A DNA stretch of 36,325 bases from contig JANXOP010000310.1 in assembly GCA_025357755.1 (NCBI GenBank), positions 1-36,325 on the forward strand, in the 5' to 3' direction. The notes beneath the pieces are model-generated. The model saw only the letters and a list, made by a program, of their open reading frames with translations, was not told the DNA's origin and did not search any database. Position 1 is the first letter of the stretch; each line of letters opens with the position of its first letter. This stretch comes from Kofleriaceae bacterium (GTDB lineage Bacteria; Myxococcota_A; Polyangia; Haliangiales; Haliangiaceae). The translations under genes were made by a program, and so were the position numbers. Below, one piece after another: positions 7,555-15,361 of this stretch.

Positions 7555-8886
7555 GTGATCATCACCAAGCGCTTGATGGGTAAGGCGATCGCTGTGTGGC
7601 TCGGACCGACCGGGGATGCGGCGCGACGCGCGGTGACCGAGTTGCGCGAGAAGGTGACCAAGGCGCCTCGCAAGCTGACGCTCTATGTCGACGTCGCGGA
7701 GCCCTGGAGCTACCTCACGGCGATCGCGACGAGCCGGCTGATCGAGGCGTATCCCGTCGAGCTCGACGTCGTCGTCGTCACGCCGCCCGCGGCCGATGTC
7801 GATGCATTTCCGATCCTCCGCACCAAGCACGCGGTGCGCGATGCCAAGCAGCTCGCCGAGTACTGGAACATCGATTTTCCGGGCAAGCGCGAGGCCGATC
7901 CGTCGAACGTGCGCGACGCCGCGACCGCGCTGATCCGCAAGCGTCCGGGCAAGGACCAGCTCCGCGCCGTGCTCGAGCTGTGCGCGCCGATGTGGGCGAA
8001 CGACAAGAAGGAGCTCGCGAAGCGCGTCGGCGCCTGGGGCTTCGAATCGCACGGCAACATCGCCCCCGTGTTGAACGGCAACTACTACGAGCTTCGCAAG
8101 GCCGGTCACTATCAGGGCGGCATGCTGAGCTACGGCGGCGAGTGGTACTGGGGCATCGATCGCCTCCCCTACCTCGAGGAAGTGCTCGCGAAAGATTTCG
8201 GCGTGCCAGTCAAGCACGTCGTCGAGGCGCGCCCCGAAGCCGAGCGCGGCGCCGAAAAGATCTACGAGGTGCCCGAGGGCAAGACCGCACAGCCCCTGCA
8301 GTGCGAGATGTGGTTCTCGTTCCGCTCGCCCTACTCGTACCTCGCGCTCGAGCAGATCGAAGCCGTGCTCGCGCCCCACAACGTCCCGCTCGTGTTGCGC
8401 GCGGTCGCACCGATGGTGACGCGCGGCGTGCCGCTGCCGAGCGTGAAGCGGACCTACATCGTTCGCGATGCCAAGCGCGAAGCCGATCGCCTGCACGTGC
8501 CTTTCGGTGAGGTCTGCGATCCACTCGGCGCCGGCACCGACAACTGCATCGCGATCGCCTACTGGGCGAGCGAAACCCAGGGCCAGCCGGCGCTGCTCGC
8601 GTTTGCCAAGTCGGCGCTACGCGCGATCTGGTCCGAAGCGCGCGACATGGCCGAGTATGTCGATCTCAAGTACGTGGTCGAGCGCGCGGGCCTGTCGTGG
8701 GAACAAGCCAAGGAGTCGCTCGCGAAACCCGAGGCGGCGAAGTGGGCGAGCGCGAACACCACCGACATGGCGGTGTTCAGCCTGTGGGGCGTGCCGTCGT
8801 TCAAGTGTGGAGATTTCGTGGCCTGGGGCCAAGATCGCTTGCCCTTGTTGGCCGATCGCCTGCGTCGAAACGCACTCAGCGCGTAA
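7555..8886 (+). CDS. Tandem DsbA-fold / 2-hydroxychromene-2-carboxylate isomerase-like protein
   Basis: 443 residues from GTG 7555 (ATG at 7576 is an in-frame alternative). Two similar halves are visible. The first (about 42-215) begins LTLYVDVAEPWSYLTAI and the second (about 245-440) begins CEMWFSFRSPYSYLALEQI. Both match the opening strand and the SPYSYL-type motif of the DsbA-like/kappa-GST family that includes HCCA isomerase. The second half also has the family end motif WGVPSFKCGDFVAWGQDRL (typical GVPxF...FWGxDRL). No CXXC is present, so a disulfide oxidase is unlikely. Canonical members are about 200 residues, so this is a duplication-fusion. A glutathione-dependent isomerase or transferase role is inferred; the substrate is unknown. 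Confidence 0.8.
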   Translation: MIITKRLMGKAIAVWLGPTGDAARRAVTELREKVTKAPRKLTLYVDVAEPWSYLTAIATSRLIEAYPVELDVVVVTPPAADVDAFPILRTKHAVRDAKQLAEYWNIDFPGKREADPSNVRDAATALIRKRPGKDQLRAVLELCAPMWANDKKELAKRVGAWGFESHGNIAPVLNGNYYELRKAGHYQGGMLSYGGEWYWGIDRLPYLEEVLAKDFGVPVKHVVEARPEAERGAEKIYEVPEGKTAQPLQCEMWFSFRSPYSYLALEQIEAVLAPHNVPLVLRAVAPMVTRGVPLPSVKRTYIVRDAKREADRLHVPFGEVCDPLGAGTDNCIAIAYWASETQGQPALLAFAKSALRAIWSEARDMAEYVDLKYVVERAGLSWEQAKESLAKPEAAKWASANTTDMAVFSLWGVPSFKCGDFVAWGQDRLPLLADRLRRNALSA

Positions 8887-8920
8887 TTTCTCGCGACTGC
8901 CCACCGTGGTGCGGCTCGCT

Positions 8921-8943
8921 CGGGTAACCACCATGATTACCCG
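8921..8943. promoter_or_regulatory. Perfect 7-bp inverted repeat in intergenic DNA
   Basis: CGGGTAA, nine bases, TTACCCG lies between the isomerase-like gene and the membrane-protein gene, 49 bp before the chosen start. The stem is only moderately GC-rich and has no T-tract, so an operator for a dimeric regulator is as likely as a terminator. Confidence 0.4.
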
Positions 8944-8979
8944 TGAATGCGCCTCCGGCGCATGTTATCCATCGTTCCC

Positions 8980-8985
8980 AAGGGG
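8980..8985 (+). promoter_or_regulatory. Ribosome binding site deciding the start at 8992
   Basis: AAGGGG lies 6 bases before the ATG at 8992. It supports this start over the in-frame ATG at 8947, which would add an Arg-rich leader. Confidence 0.6.
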
Positions 8986-8991
8986 TATCCG

Positions 8992-10407
8992 ATGAGCGAG
9001 TCTAAAGATCCTTCGGTCGTCGATCTGGTCGATGCGAACGTGCCGGCCGATCAGGGCCTGGCGGCGCTCGGCTTGCTCATGCAGCTCGCGGGCAACGTGT
9101 TCGCCGCTCTCGTCGCGCTGGTCGCGTTCAGTGTCGTGTTCGCGATGCGCGGCTCGGGTGGCACCGGGGCGATGTACGGCTTCCTCGTGCTCGGCCTCTC
9201 GATCGGCCGTTCGTTGATGCAACGCTCGGCCGGCGCCACGTTGCTCTACGGCGATCCGAATGTCGCCGGAGCGCGGATGCGCGGCGTGGAGCGCTACATC
9301 GTCTTCGGGCTGATCCAATCGCTGCTCGTCGGCGGCGTGTTGAAGCTCAAGTTCGGCCTCTCACCGCAGGGCGCGATCGGGATGATCGCGGCTCTCGCGC
9401 TGTGGCCCGCCGTGCTCGCGGGCCTGCTCGCGCTGCCGCGGTTCAAGAAGTTCCGCACCGATCTTCCGGTCACCGAGGACAAGGGCTTCGAGGGCGCCTC
9501 GATCCTCATGACCGTGCTCGGCCTGTGCGGCGTGATCGGCACCGGCACGTTCCTGTTCATGGTGTTCCAGCTCCCGGGCAAGGCCCTGCAGCAGGGCTCG
9601 ATGGTGATCATGGCGTTGTGCCTGGTCCTCCTCGTCGTCCGCTCGATCATTCATGTCCATGCGGGCATCACCGGGCTGCAGACCACGTCCGTCGATCGCT
9701 CGGTCGAGCTCGCGAATCGCTACGCGAACTTCGGCGTCATCTCCTCGTTCTGCGGTGGCGGCGCGCTGCTCTTGTTCGTGATGTCGTCGGCGGTCAGCGT
9801 GATGGGCCTCGTGATCGTGTGTGCGATCTGCTGGGTGCTGATCGCGTGGCCGATGATCATCCGCCGGTTCTTCTCGGATCGTCAGTTCGCGGATCTCATG
9901 GCGGGCGACCACGCGCCGGTCCATCGCCGTGCTCCCGACGCGGGCCTGACGTGGCTCGGCTGGCTCTTGATCGCGCAGGCCGTCCTCACGATGTCGGCCT
10001 TGTTGCCGGGCATCTTCATGGGCGCCGCTTCTCATCACGCTCGCAGCATCAGCGACCTCGACCCCACGAGCATGTTCGGCCTGCTCGCCGCAGTCGGCGT
10101 GCGCTCGGTGTGGTGGACGGTCGGCCTCGTCGGGCTCCAGGCCTGGTCCGGCTTCGAGCTCGTGCGAATGAGCGCCCAGAGCCGAGTGATCGCGACCGTG
10201 TACGGTGCGGTTGCCGTCGCCGTGACGATCTACACGAACCTCCCGCTGCTCCAATCGATGCGGCACGGGCTGGGTCGGGACATGGCCTCGCAAGCGATCT
10301 CGTTCGGCCCACTCGCGCTCGCGCTCGTGATCCCGATCGCCACGGTGATCCTGGTCAACCGAAAGATTGCTCCGGTCGCGCAAGCGAGGTTTCGCGTCAA
10401 GGAGTAA
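8992..10407 (+). CDS. Hypothetical polytopic membrane protein
   Basis: 471 residues from the ATG with a Shine-Dalgarno sequence. After a short acidic leader (MSESKDPSVVDLVD) there are about ten to twelve hydrophobic segments in pairs, with short basic loops. Segments include GLLMQLAGNVFAALVALVAF, a hydrophobic stretch ending GVIGTGTFLFMVFQL, and a final SFGPLALALVIPIATVILV. I recognise no transporter or enzyme motif and no charged residue cluster that would suggest an ion pathway. Several four-helix blocks look alike, which could reflect internal duplication. A lipoprotein gene follows after only 4 bp, so they probably form an operon. Function unknown. Confidence 0.75.
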   Translation: MSESKDPSVVDLVDANVPADQGLAALGLLMQLAGNVFAALVALVAFSVVFAMRGSGGTGAMYGFLVLGLSIGRSLMQRSAGATLLYGDPNVAGARMRGVERYIVFGLIQSLLVGGVLKLKFGLSPQGAIGMIAALALWPAVLAGLLALPRFKKFRTDLPVTEDKGFEGASILMTVLGLCGVIGTGTFLFMVFQLPGKALQQGSMVIMALCLVLLVVRSIIHVHAGITGLQTTSVDRSVELANRYANFGVISSFCGGGALLLFVMSSAVSVMGLVIVCAICWVLIAWPMIIRRFFSDRQFADLMAGDHAPVHRRAPDAGLTWLGWLLIAQAVLTMSALLPGIFMGAASHHARSISDLDPTSMFGLLAAVGVRSVWWTVGLVGLQAWSGFELVRMSAQSRVIATVYGAVAVAVTIYTNLPLLQSMRHGLGRDMASQAISFGPLALALVIPIATVILVNRKIAPVAQARFRVKE

Positions 10408-10411
10408 GACG

Positions 10412-11059
10412 GTGGTCATGAAGTACGTACTCGTTGGTTGCGCGCTGTTCGCGGGCGCGGGCTGCCAGGACGACATCAAGACTCCGTTTCCAGCTGGCCT
10501 CGAGCCGCTGGAAGACAACGTCATTCCGGTCCAGCAAGGTGGCGAGTACACCGAGATGCTGCGGACCTCGACGAGCGACACCGGCGAGATCAAGATCTAC
10601 GGGCTCGGCTACGTGCTCGCCGCGCCCGGCGACGTCTGGGCCGCCTCGAAGGACCCCGCAGCGAACGTCGCGATGTGCTCCACCGACCAGCAAGACATCA
10701 CGCCGAACAATGATCCGGGCTACGAGTACAGCTTCATCGTCCACTACACGGTCAACAATGTCCTGACCGTGCAGTGGGACGATCAGTGGCGATGGGGCGT
10801 GATCGAGGGAACGCTCGAAGTGCCGACGCTCGGCATGATCAAACATCAGAAGACCGAGGGCTCGAGCTTCATCGAGCTCTCGGAGGGCACGATCCAGATC
10901 GCCGCGGTCGAGGGCAATCCCGCGGTCACCGAGCTCTCGTTTGTCGAGCACCTCAAGTCGGTCGGCGGCGGCGTCAGCGACGTCCTCAAGGGCGTGCAGC
11001 ACAACTACGATGCGCTGGTAGCGGTCGCACACGGCAGTCCGATTCCGGCCTGCCCGTAG
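10412..11059 (+). CDS. Hypothetical lipoprotein, possible SRPBCC/START-like fold
   Basis: About 215 residues. The N-terminus is a lipoprotein signal, MKYVLVGCALFAGAGC, with lipobox GAGC. The GTG at 10412 has AAGGAG (10399-10404) at ideal spacing; the ATG at 10418 is an alternative two codons later. The mature part has alternating beta segments (VLTVQWDDQWRWGVIEGTLE, SSFIELSEGTIQIAAVEG, TELSFVEHLKSV) and a long C-terminal helix (GVSDVLKGVQHNYDALVAVA). This order resembles the helix-grip SRPBCC fold that holds lipids or hydrophobic ligands. That is a low-confidence inference from the pattern; no family was firmly recognised. It follows the membrane protein gene by 4 bp. Confidence 0.75.
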   Translation: MVMKYVLVGCALFAGAGCQDDIKTPFPAGLEPLEDNVIPVQQGGEYTEMLRTSTSDTGEIKIYGLGYVLAAPGDVWAASKDPAANVAMCSTDQQDITPNNDPGYEYSFIVHYTVNNVLTVQWDDQWRWGVIEGTLEVPTLGMIKHQKTEGSSFIELSEGTIQIAAVEGNPAVTELSFVEHLKSVGGGVSDVLKGVQHNYDALVAVAHGSPIPACP

Positions 11060-11072
11060 TACCCTTGTCGGG

Positions 11073-12389
11073 TTGGTGGTCCGCGCCGCAGAAGAGTTTG
11101 GCCCGTACCTCGTGTACGAGCAGCTCGGTATCGGCGGCATGGCCACCGTGCATCGCGCCGAGACCACGGGGCTCGAAGGGTTTCGCCGCCCCGTCGCGCT
11201 CAAGCGGATGCTTCCGCATGTCGCCTCGAACGATGACCTCGTGCGGTCGTTCGTGCGCGAGGCGAGGCTCGCGAGCCACCTGCGCCACGCGAACGTCGCG
11301 CAGACCTACGACCTCGGCAAGGTCGACGACATCTACTTCATCGCGATGGAGCTCGTCGTCGGCCGCACGCTCCGCGACATCCTCCGGCTGTGCGCGAAGC
11401 TCCAGCTCCAGATTCCAATCCCGATCGCGCTCAACATCCTGAGCCAGGTCTGCGATGCGCTCGACTACGCGCACGACCTGACCGACGACTCGGGCACGGC
11501 GCTCGGCATCATCCATCGCGATGTCTCGCCGTCGAACGTGATCGTCGCCGAGGGCGGCGTCGTGAAGCTGATCGATTTCGGGATCGCGAAGGCGTCGGCC
11601 GCGGGCATGCAGACGATGTCGGGCACGATCAAGGGCAAGTTCGGCTACATGGCGCCGGAGTATCTCGGCGGCACGATCGATGCGCGCGCGGATCTGTTCG
11701 CGCTCGGCATCATCGCGCACGAGATGCTGACCGGACGCCCGCTGTTCCAGGGCCGCGACGACATGGACACGCTGTATCGCGTGAAATCGATGAAGATCGC
11801 GCCACCGTCGCTGACCACGCCAGATATCCCGATGGAGATCGATTCGATCGTGATGACCGCGCTCGAGCGCGATCCGGACGTGCGCTGGCAACGCGCGGCT
11901 GCGATGCGCGTCGCGCTGAGCACGGAGGTCAAGCGGCTGGGCATGACGATCCTCGACTACGAGGTCGCGCGCTGGGTCGACAAGATCTTCACCGACGCGC
12001 TCGGCGATACCTCGACGCCAGCACCGACGCGCGTGATCGGAGAGACGCCCCGCGTCTCGGCCTACCCGGACGACGAATCGATCATCATCGAGCGGCCCGA
12101 GGAGACCGCGGTCGGACACCTGCAGGCGCGACCCAGTAAGCCGCTGTCGGTCCTGCGGATTCCGCCGAATCCTAGTGATCCGGCGCCCATGAAGACCTTG
12201 CTCGGTACCGCGGCGATCGCTCCGAGGCCGCGACCGAGGCCGGCTCCGGAACTGCGCTTCGCGCCTCCGCTCGAAGTCTCGCCCCCGGCGTCGAATCGGA
12301 TGGGCAATGTGGTCATCTTCCTGTTACTCCTCGTCGCTGCGGCAGCCTCGGGTGCCGTGGTTTACTTCGGCCTTCCGTACCTCCAGTGA
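11073..12389 (+). CDS. Ser/Thr protein kinase with C-terminal transmembrane helix
   Basis: 438 residues from TTG 11073; the next codon, GTG 11076, is equally possible. A Hanks-type kinase domain fills residues 10-280: Gly loop GIGGMATVHRAE (about 19-30), ATP-binding lysine in VALKRM (about 44), HRDVSPSNVIV (148-158) with catalytic Asp150, DFG (168-170) and GKFGYMAPEYL in the activation segment. The VSPSN form of the catalytic loop is common in myxobacterial kinases. A Pro-rich linker (about 300-405) leads to one membrane helix (about 411-432) and almost no periplasmic part, so any sensing is probably cytoplasmic or through partners. An asparaginase gene starts 4 bp downstream and a histidine kinase gene overlaps that, which suggests one transcript. 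Confidence 0.93.
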   Translation: MVVRAAEEFGPYLVYEQLGIGGMATVHRAETTGLEGFRRPVALKRMLPHVASNDDLVRSFVREARLASHLRHANVAQTYDLGKVDDIYFIAMELVVGRTLRDILRLCAKLQLQIPIPIALNILSQVCDALDYAHDLTDDSGTALGIIHRDVSPSNVIVAEGGVVKLIDFGIAKASAAGMQTMSGTIKGKFGYMAPEYLGGTIDARADLFALGIIAHEMLTGRPLFQGRDDMDTLYRVKSMKIAPPSLTTPDIPMEIDSIVMTALERDPDVRWQRAAAMRVALSTEVKRLGMTILDYEVARWVDKIFTDALGDTSTPAPTRVIGETPRVSAYPDDESIIIERPEETAVGHLQARPSKPLSVLRIPPNPSDPAPMKTLLGTAAIAPRPRPRPAPELRFAPPLEVSPPASNRMGNVVIFLLLLVAAAASGAVVYFGLPYLQ

Positions 12390-12393
12390 CCTC

Positions 12394-12903
12394 GTGAAGA
12401 AGCGCATCGCATTGATCTCGACCGGCGGCACGATCGAAAAGACCTACGACGAATTGTCGGGCGTGCTCGCGAACAAGGTCTCCGTCCTCGACGTGATGCT
12501 CGCGTCGCTCGAGCTGCGAGGCGTCCAGATCGAGCGCATCGCGCTCATGAACAAGGACAGCCTCGAGATGACCGCCGAGGATCACACCCTGATCGCCGAG
12601 ACCGCTGCGCGTGTCGCGAAGGATCACGACGGCGTGATCGTCGCGCACGGGACCGACCGGCTCGCCGTCTCGGGCGAACGGATCTGCGAGGTCGCCGGCG
12701 TACCGGCCTCGCCGATCGTGTTGACGGGCGCGATGCGTCCGTACGAGCTCCGCGCGACCGACGCGCTCCAGAACCTGACCGAAGCCCTGCTCGCGGTCCA
12801 ACTCCTGCCACCAGGCGTGTACGTCGCGATGCACGACCAGGTGCTGCAATTCCCCGGCGTCACCAAAGATCGCAGCGCGGGGACCTTCGTGAAGGTCACG
12901 TGA
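12394..12903 (+). CDS. Short asparaginase-domain protein
   Basis: 169 residues from a GTG 4 bp after the kinase stop. It matches the N-terminal domain of bacterial L-asparaginases: TGGTIEK (10-16) with the nucleophile Thr13, and VAHGTDRLAVSG (about 84-95) with Thr87 and Asp88. Canonical L-asparaginases are about 330 residues and need a second domain to complete the active site. This protein lacks that domain and ends naturally, so it is a single-domain form rather than a visible truncation. The residue after HGTD is Arg rather than the usual Thr. Activity on asparagine is therefore uncertain. The last codon overlaps the histidine kinase start (GTGA). Confidence 0.88.
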   Translation: MKKRIALISTGGTIEKTYDELSGVLANKVSVLDVMLASLELRGVQIERIALMNKDSLEMTAEDHTLIAETAARVAKDHDGVIVAHGTDRLAVSGERICEVAGVPASPIVLTGAMRPYELRATDALQNLTEALLAVQLLPPGVYVAMHDQVLQFPGVTKDRSAGTFVKVT

Positions 12904-14000
12904 ACGATCCGCTACTCGTCGCCGCGCTCCCCGCGATGCTCGACGCCCTCGACCGCGCGAACGTCGGCTACGGCGTGATCCGGTACGAGAACGGCCAGTT
13001 TCGCAAGCAGTACGCGAACCTGGCAGCGGCACGTCAGCTCGGGTTCACGATCGAGGAATGGCTCGCGACACCGGTGCTCGAGCTGATCGCCCCCGATCAG
13101 CGCGAGCACGTGGCGTCGCTCTTTCTCCGGGTCGTCCAAACCGCCGATCCGCTGCCAACCGTCGTCGAGTTATTTTTCTTGCGCGCCGATGGGCTCGCGA
13201 TGCCGATGGAGGTCACGATCGGCCGCGAGCGCGATGCAACAGGGGTCTCGATCGTGATCCTGTGGACCGATCGCGAGTTCACGCGCAACCGCATGTCGCT
13301 GCTCGAGGCCGATCGGATCGCGCTCGTCGGAGCCCTCGCCGCCGGCTTCGCGCACGAGACCAACAATCCGTTGACCTCGGTGCTGTTGAACTTGCGCTCG
13401 CTGCGCAAGCAGCTCACCACGAACCTCACCGATGCGAAGCAGACCGCGGCCCTCCGTATCCTCGATGACATCGCGACCGGCGCCGAGCGGATCGCGAGCA
13501 ACGTGCGCGCGTTCCAGACCCTCGCATCGCGCTCCGATGCGCGCGCGATCGATCTCGCGGCGCTGACCTCGTCGGTGTTGCGGCTCGCCCTGCCCACCCT
13601 CGAAGCGCGCGCCCACGTGATCCGCCAGATCTTTCCGGTCGGCCCGGTGGCGGGCGAAGAAGCGCGCATCGGCCAAGCCGTGCTCGCGATGTTGCTGTTC
13701 TCGTGCTCGGGCTTCGACGGCACGTCCGCGAATGCGCGGATCGTCGTCGCGGTCGAGGAGCGCGGCGGGTTCGTCGTCGTCGAGGTCGCCGATAACGGCT
13801 CGGAGTTGCCACCGAACGAGGCGAGCCACGCGTTCGATCCGTTCTTTCGCTCGAAGGTGCGCGGCGCTGGCTTCGGCGTCGGCCTCACCGTCGCACGCTC
13901 GGTCGCGAGCACGCTCGGTGGCGATGTCGCGCTGGCCGCGCGCGCCGGCGGTGGCAGCGTGCTCACGCTGCGCTTGCCCCTCGCGCCGAAGCTAACCTAG
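12900..14000 (+). CDS. PAS-domain histidine kinase with degenerate ATP-binding region
   Basis: 366 residues from a GTG that overlaps the asparaginase stop. A PAS sensor domain (about 10-125) is followed by the HisKA dimerisation helix with ALAAGFAHETNNPL (about 145-158; His152 is the predicted phospho-acceptor). The C-terminal HATPase_c domain is recognisable by VADNGSELPP, AFDPFFRSK, GFGVGLTVARSV and GGGSVLTLRLP. Two boxes look abnormal: the N-box helix reads IGQAVLAMLLFSCSGF with no conserved Asn, and the G1 box lacks its second glycine. It has no membrane segment, so it is cytoplasmic. No response regulator lies nearby. It may be weakly active, act as a phosphatase or scaffold, or signal through a remote partner. 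Confidence 0.87.
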   Translation: MNDPLLVAALPAMLDALDRANVGYGVIRYENGQFRKQYANLAAARQLGFTIEEWLATPVLELIAPDQREHVASLFLRVVQTADPLPTVVELFFLRADGLAMPMEVTIGRERDATGVSIVILWTDREFTRNRMSLLEADRIALVGALAAGFAHETNNPLTSVLLNLRSLRKQLTTNLTDAKQTAALRILDDIATGAERIASNVRAFQTLASRSDARAIDLAALTSSVLRLALPTLEARAHVIRQIFPVGPVAGEEARIGQAVLAMLLFSCSGFDGTSANARIVVAVEERGGFVVVEVADNGSELPPNEASHAFDPFFRSKVRGAGFGVGLTVARSVASTLGGDVALAARAGGGSVLTLRLPLAPKLT

Positions 14001-14437
14001 TCACGCATGACGAGGAAGATCGCGTGCGCGATCGCGATCGGCTGCGCTCGATCCGCCTGCCACGCTTCGATCCGGACGTTCGCGATCCGGCGGCCGTGAC
14101 GGCTGATCACGCTGGTCGCGTGGACATCCGACGGTCCGGCCGAGCGCAGATAATCGACGGTGAGCGTGATCGTCTTCGGCAGGACGATCGTCTCGGCGCG
14201 CCACAGCAGCTCGAACACCGCGGCGGATTCGAGCAGCGCACCGATCGAGCCGCCGTGGATCGCGGGGAGCTGCGCGTTGCCGATCAGGTGGTGCGAGAAC
14301 CTCATCGTCGTGACGAGCTCGCCGCTCTCGGCGACCGCGGCTTCGAGGCCTAACAAGTTCGCGTACGGAATCGCTCCGATCATCGCGCCGAGGTCGTTGG
14401 TGCGCTTGGCCTCGGCGAGGCGTTCGAGGAGCGTCAT
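13997..14437 (-). CDS. PaaI-family (hotdog-fold) thioesterase 1
   Basis: 146 residues. The hotdog signature is clear: LIGNAQLPAIHGGSIGALLESAAVFELL (helix with HGG, the catalytic-site motif), then a YLRSAGPSDVHATSVISRHGRRIANVRIEAWQ beta region. Family members hydrolyse acyl-CoA thioesters, often aromatic or medium-chain. It begins with an ATG that overlaps the stop of a second thioesterase gene (4 bp), so the two are coupled and may form a heteromer. The 3' end overlaps the convergent histidine kinase gene by 4 bp. The substrate is not readable. Confidence 0.9.
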   Translation of the reverse strand: MTLLERLAEAKRTNDLGAMIGAIPYANLLGLEAAVAESGELVTTMRFSHHLIGNAQLPAIHGGSIGALLESAAVFELLWRAETIVLPKTITLTVDYLRSAGPSDVHATSVISRHGRRIANVRIEAWQADRAQPIAIAHAIFLVMRD

Positions 14438-14886
14438 GGCTTGTCGGCCTTCTTGCCGGTCTTGATCCCGAGCATGAACGTCGCTGCCGAGGTCGCGATC
14501 GGATCGTTCTCGTCATCGTGGAACGCGACCGCGCGGACGAAGGCGACGTTACGCGTGACCTTGTAGCAGTGCGCCTTGCCGATCACGTCGCGCGGAGGCT
14601 CGGCCGCGCGGAGGTAGTCGATGCGCAGATCGATCGTCGCGATCGGGCGCCATTCGGTGATCGCGGCGAACACCGCGGCCCCCGAAGCGCCATCCAGCAG
14701 GGCGGTGATCGCGCCTCCGTGGATGGTCCCGGTATCGGGGTTGCCCACCAGCTTCGGGTCGTAATGCAGCACGAACGCGGACCTGGACTCGCCCAGCTCG
14801 GTGCATTCGATGCCCAACGCCACGTTATGGGGAATCCCGGCGGTGAATCCCCGGATGACGTTAGAACGGACCTTGTCGTCGGCCAC
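14434..14886 (-). CDS. PaaI-family (hotdog-fold) thioesterase 2
   Basis: 150 residues from GTG 14886. It has the same layout as its downstream partner: PDTGTIHGGAITALLDGASGAAVF (HGG helix), then DLRIDYLRAAEPPRDVIGKAHCYKVTRNVAFVRAVAF. The C-terminus ends in a basic run (GIKTGKKADKP). The pair are clearly related but diverged, so the duplication is old. It is divergent from the Nudix gene, with 22 bp between starts, so both promoters must overlap or lie inside genes. Confidence 0.9.
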   Translation of the reverse strand: MADDKVRSNVIRGFTAGIPHNVALGIECTELGESRSAFVLHYDPKLVGNPDTGTIHGGAITALLDGASGAAVFAAITEWRPIATIDLRIDYLRAAEPPRDVIGKAHCYKVTRNVAFVRAVAFHDDENDPIATSAATFMLGIKTGKKADKP

Positions 14887-14908
14887 GGCCCGACATTAAG
14901 GTATCGCG

Positions 14909-15361
14909 ATGTCGCGCGCACCCTCACTGACCTGGACCTTTGCGTTGGTGGTGGTACGTCTCGGCTCGCGCTTCCTCTTGGTCCAGGAGAAGAAGTACGG
15001 GACCACGTGGACGATTCCCGGGGGGCGCGTCGAGCCGGGTGAACAGATCGCGTTCGCCGCGGTTCGTGAGGTCCGCGAGGAAGCGGGCGTGCCGTGTCGG
15101 CTCGAAGGCATCCTGCGCGTCGAGCATCATGCCCAAGGGGATGGCGCGCGAATGCGGGTCATCTACGTCGCCTCGCCGATCGACGACACCGAGCCCAAGT
15201 CCGTGGCGGATGAAGAATCGCTGCGGGCGGCGTATCTCACGCTCGCGGAGATCAAGGCGCTGCCGCACCGCGGCCACGATCTCGTGCCGCTGCTCGAGAG
15301 CCTCGAGAACGGCCGCGCGGTGTTCCCGCTCGATCTGATCGGCCCGGAGCTCGCGATTTGA
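14909..15361 (+). CDS. Nudix hydrolase
   Basis: 150 residues. The Nudix box is a perfect match to GX5EX7REUXEEXGU at residues 39-61 (G39, E45, REVREEAGV at the end), which binds the metal and diphosphate. Beta strands on either side (TFALVVVRLGSRFLLVQE and RMRVIYVASP) fit the alpha/beta/alpha fold. Nudix enzymes cleave nucleoside diphosphates linked to another group; substrate is not deducible. AAGG at 14898-14901 is 7 bases before the ATG. The last codons overlap the TTG start of the RsgA gene by 4 bp. Confidence 0.93.
   Translation: MSRAPSLTWTFALVVVRLGSRFLLVQEKKYGTTWTIPGGRVEPGEQIAFAAVREVREEAGVPCRLEGILRVEHHAQGDGARMRVIYVASPIDDTEPKSVADEESLRAAYLTLAEIKALPHRGHDLVPLLESLENGRAVFPLDLIGPELAI

Noticed and set aside
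12394..12903. Asparaginase gene as a broken pseudogene
   Set aside because: The reading frame ends cleanly and overlaps the next start; single-domain forms occur, so truncation is not shown.
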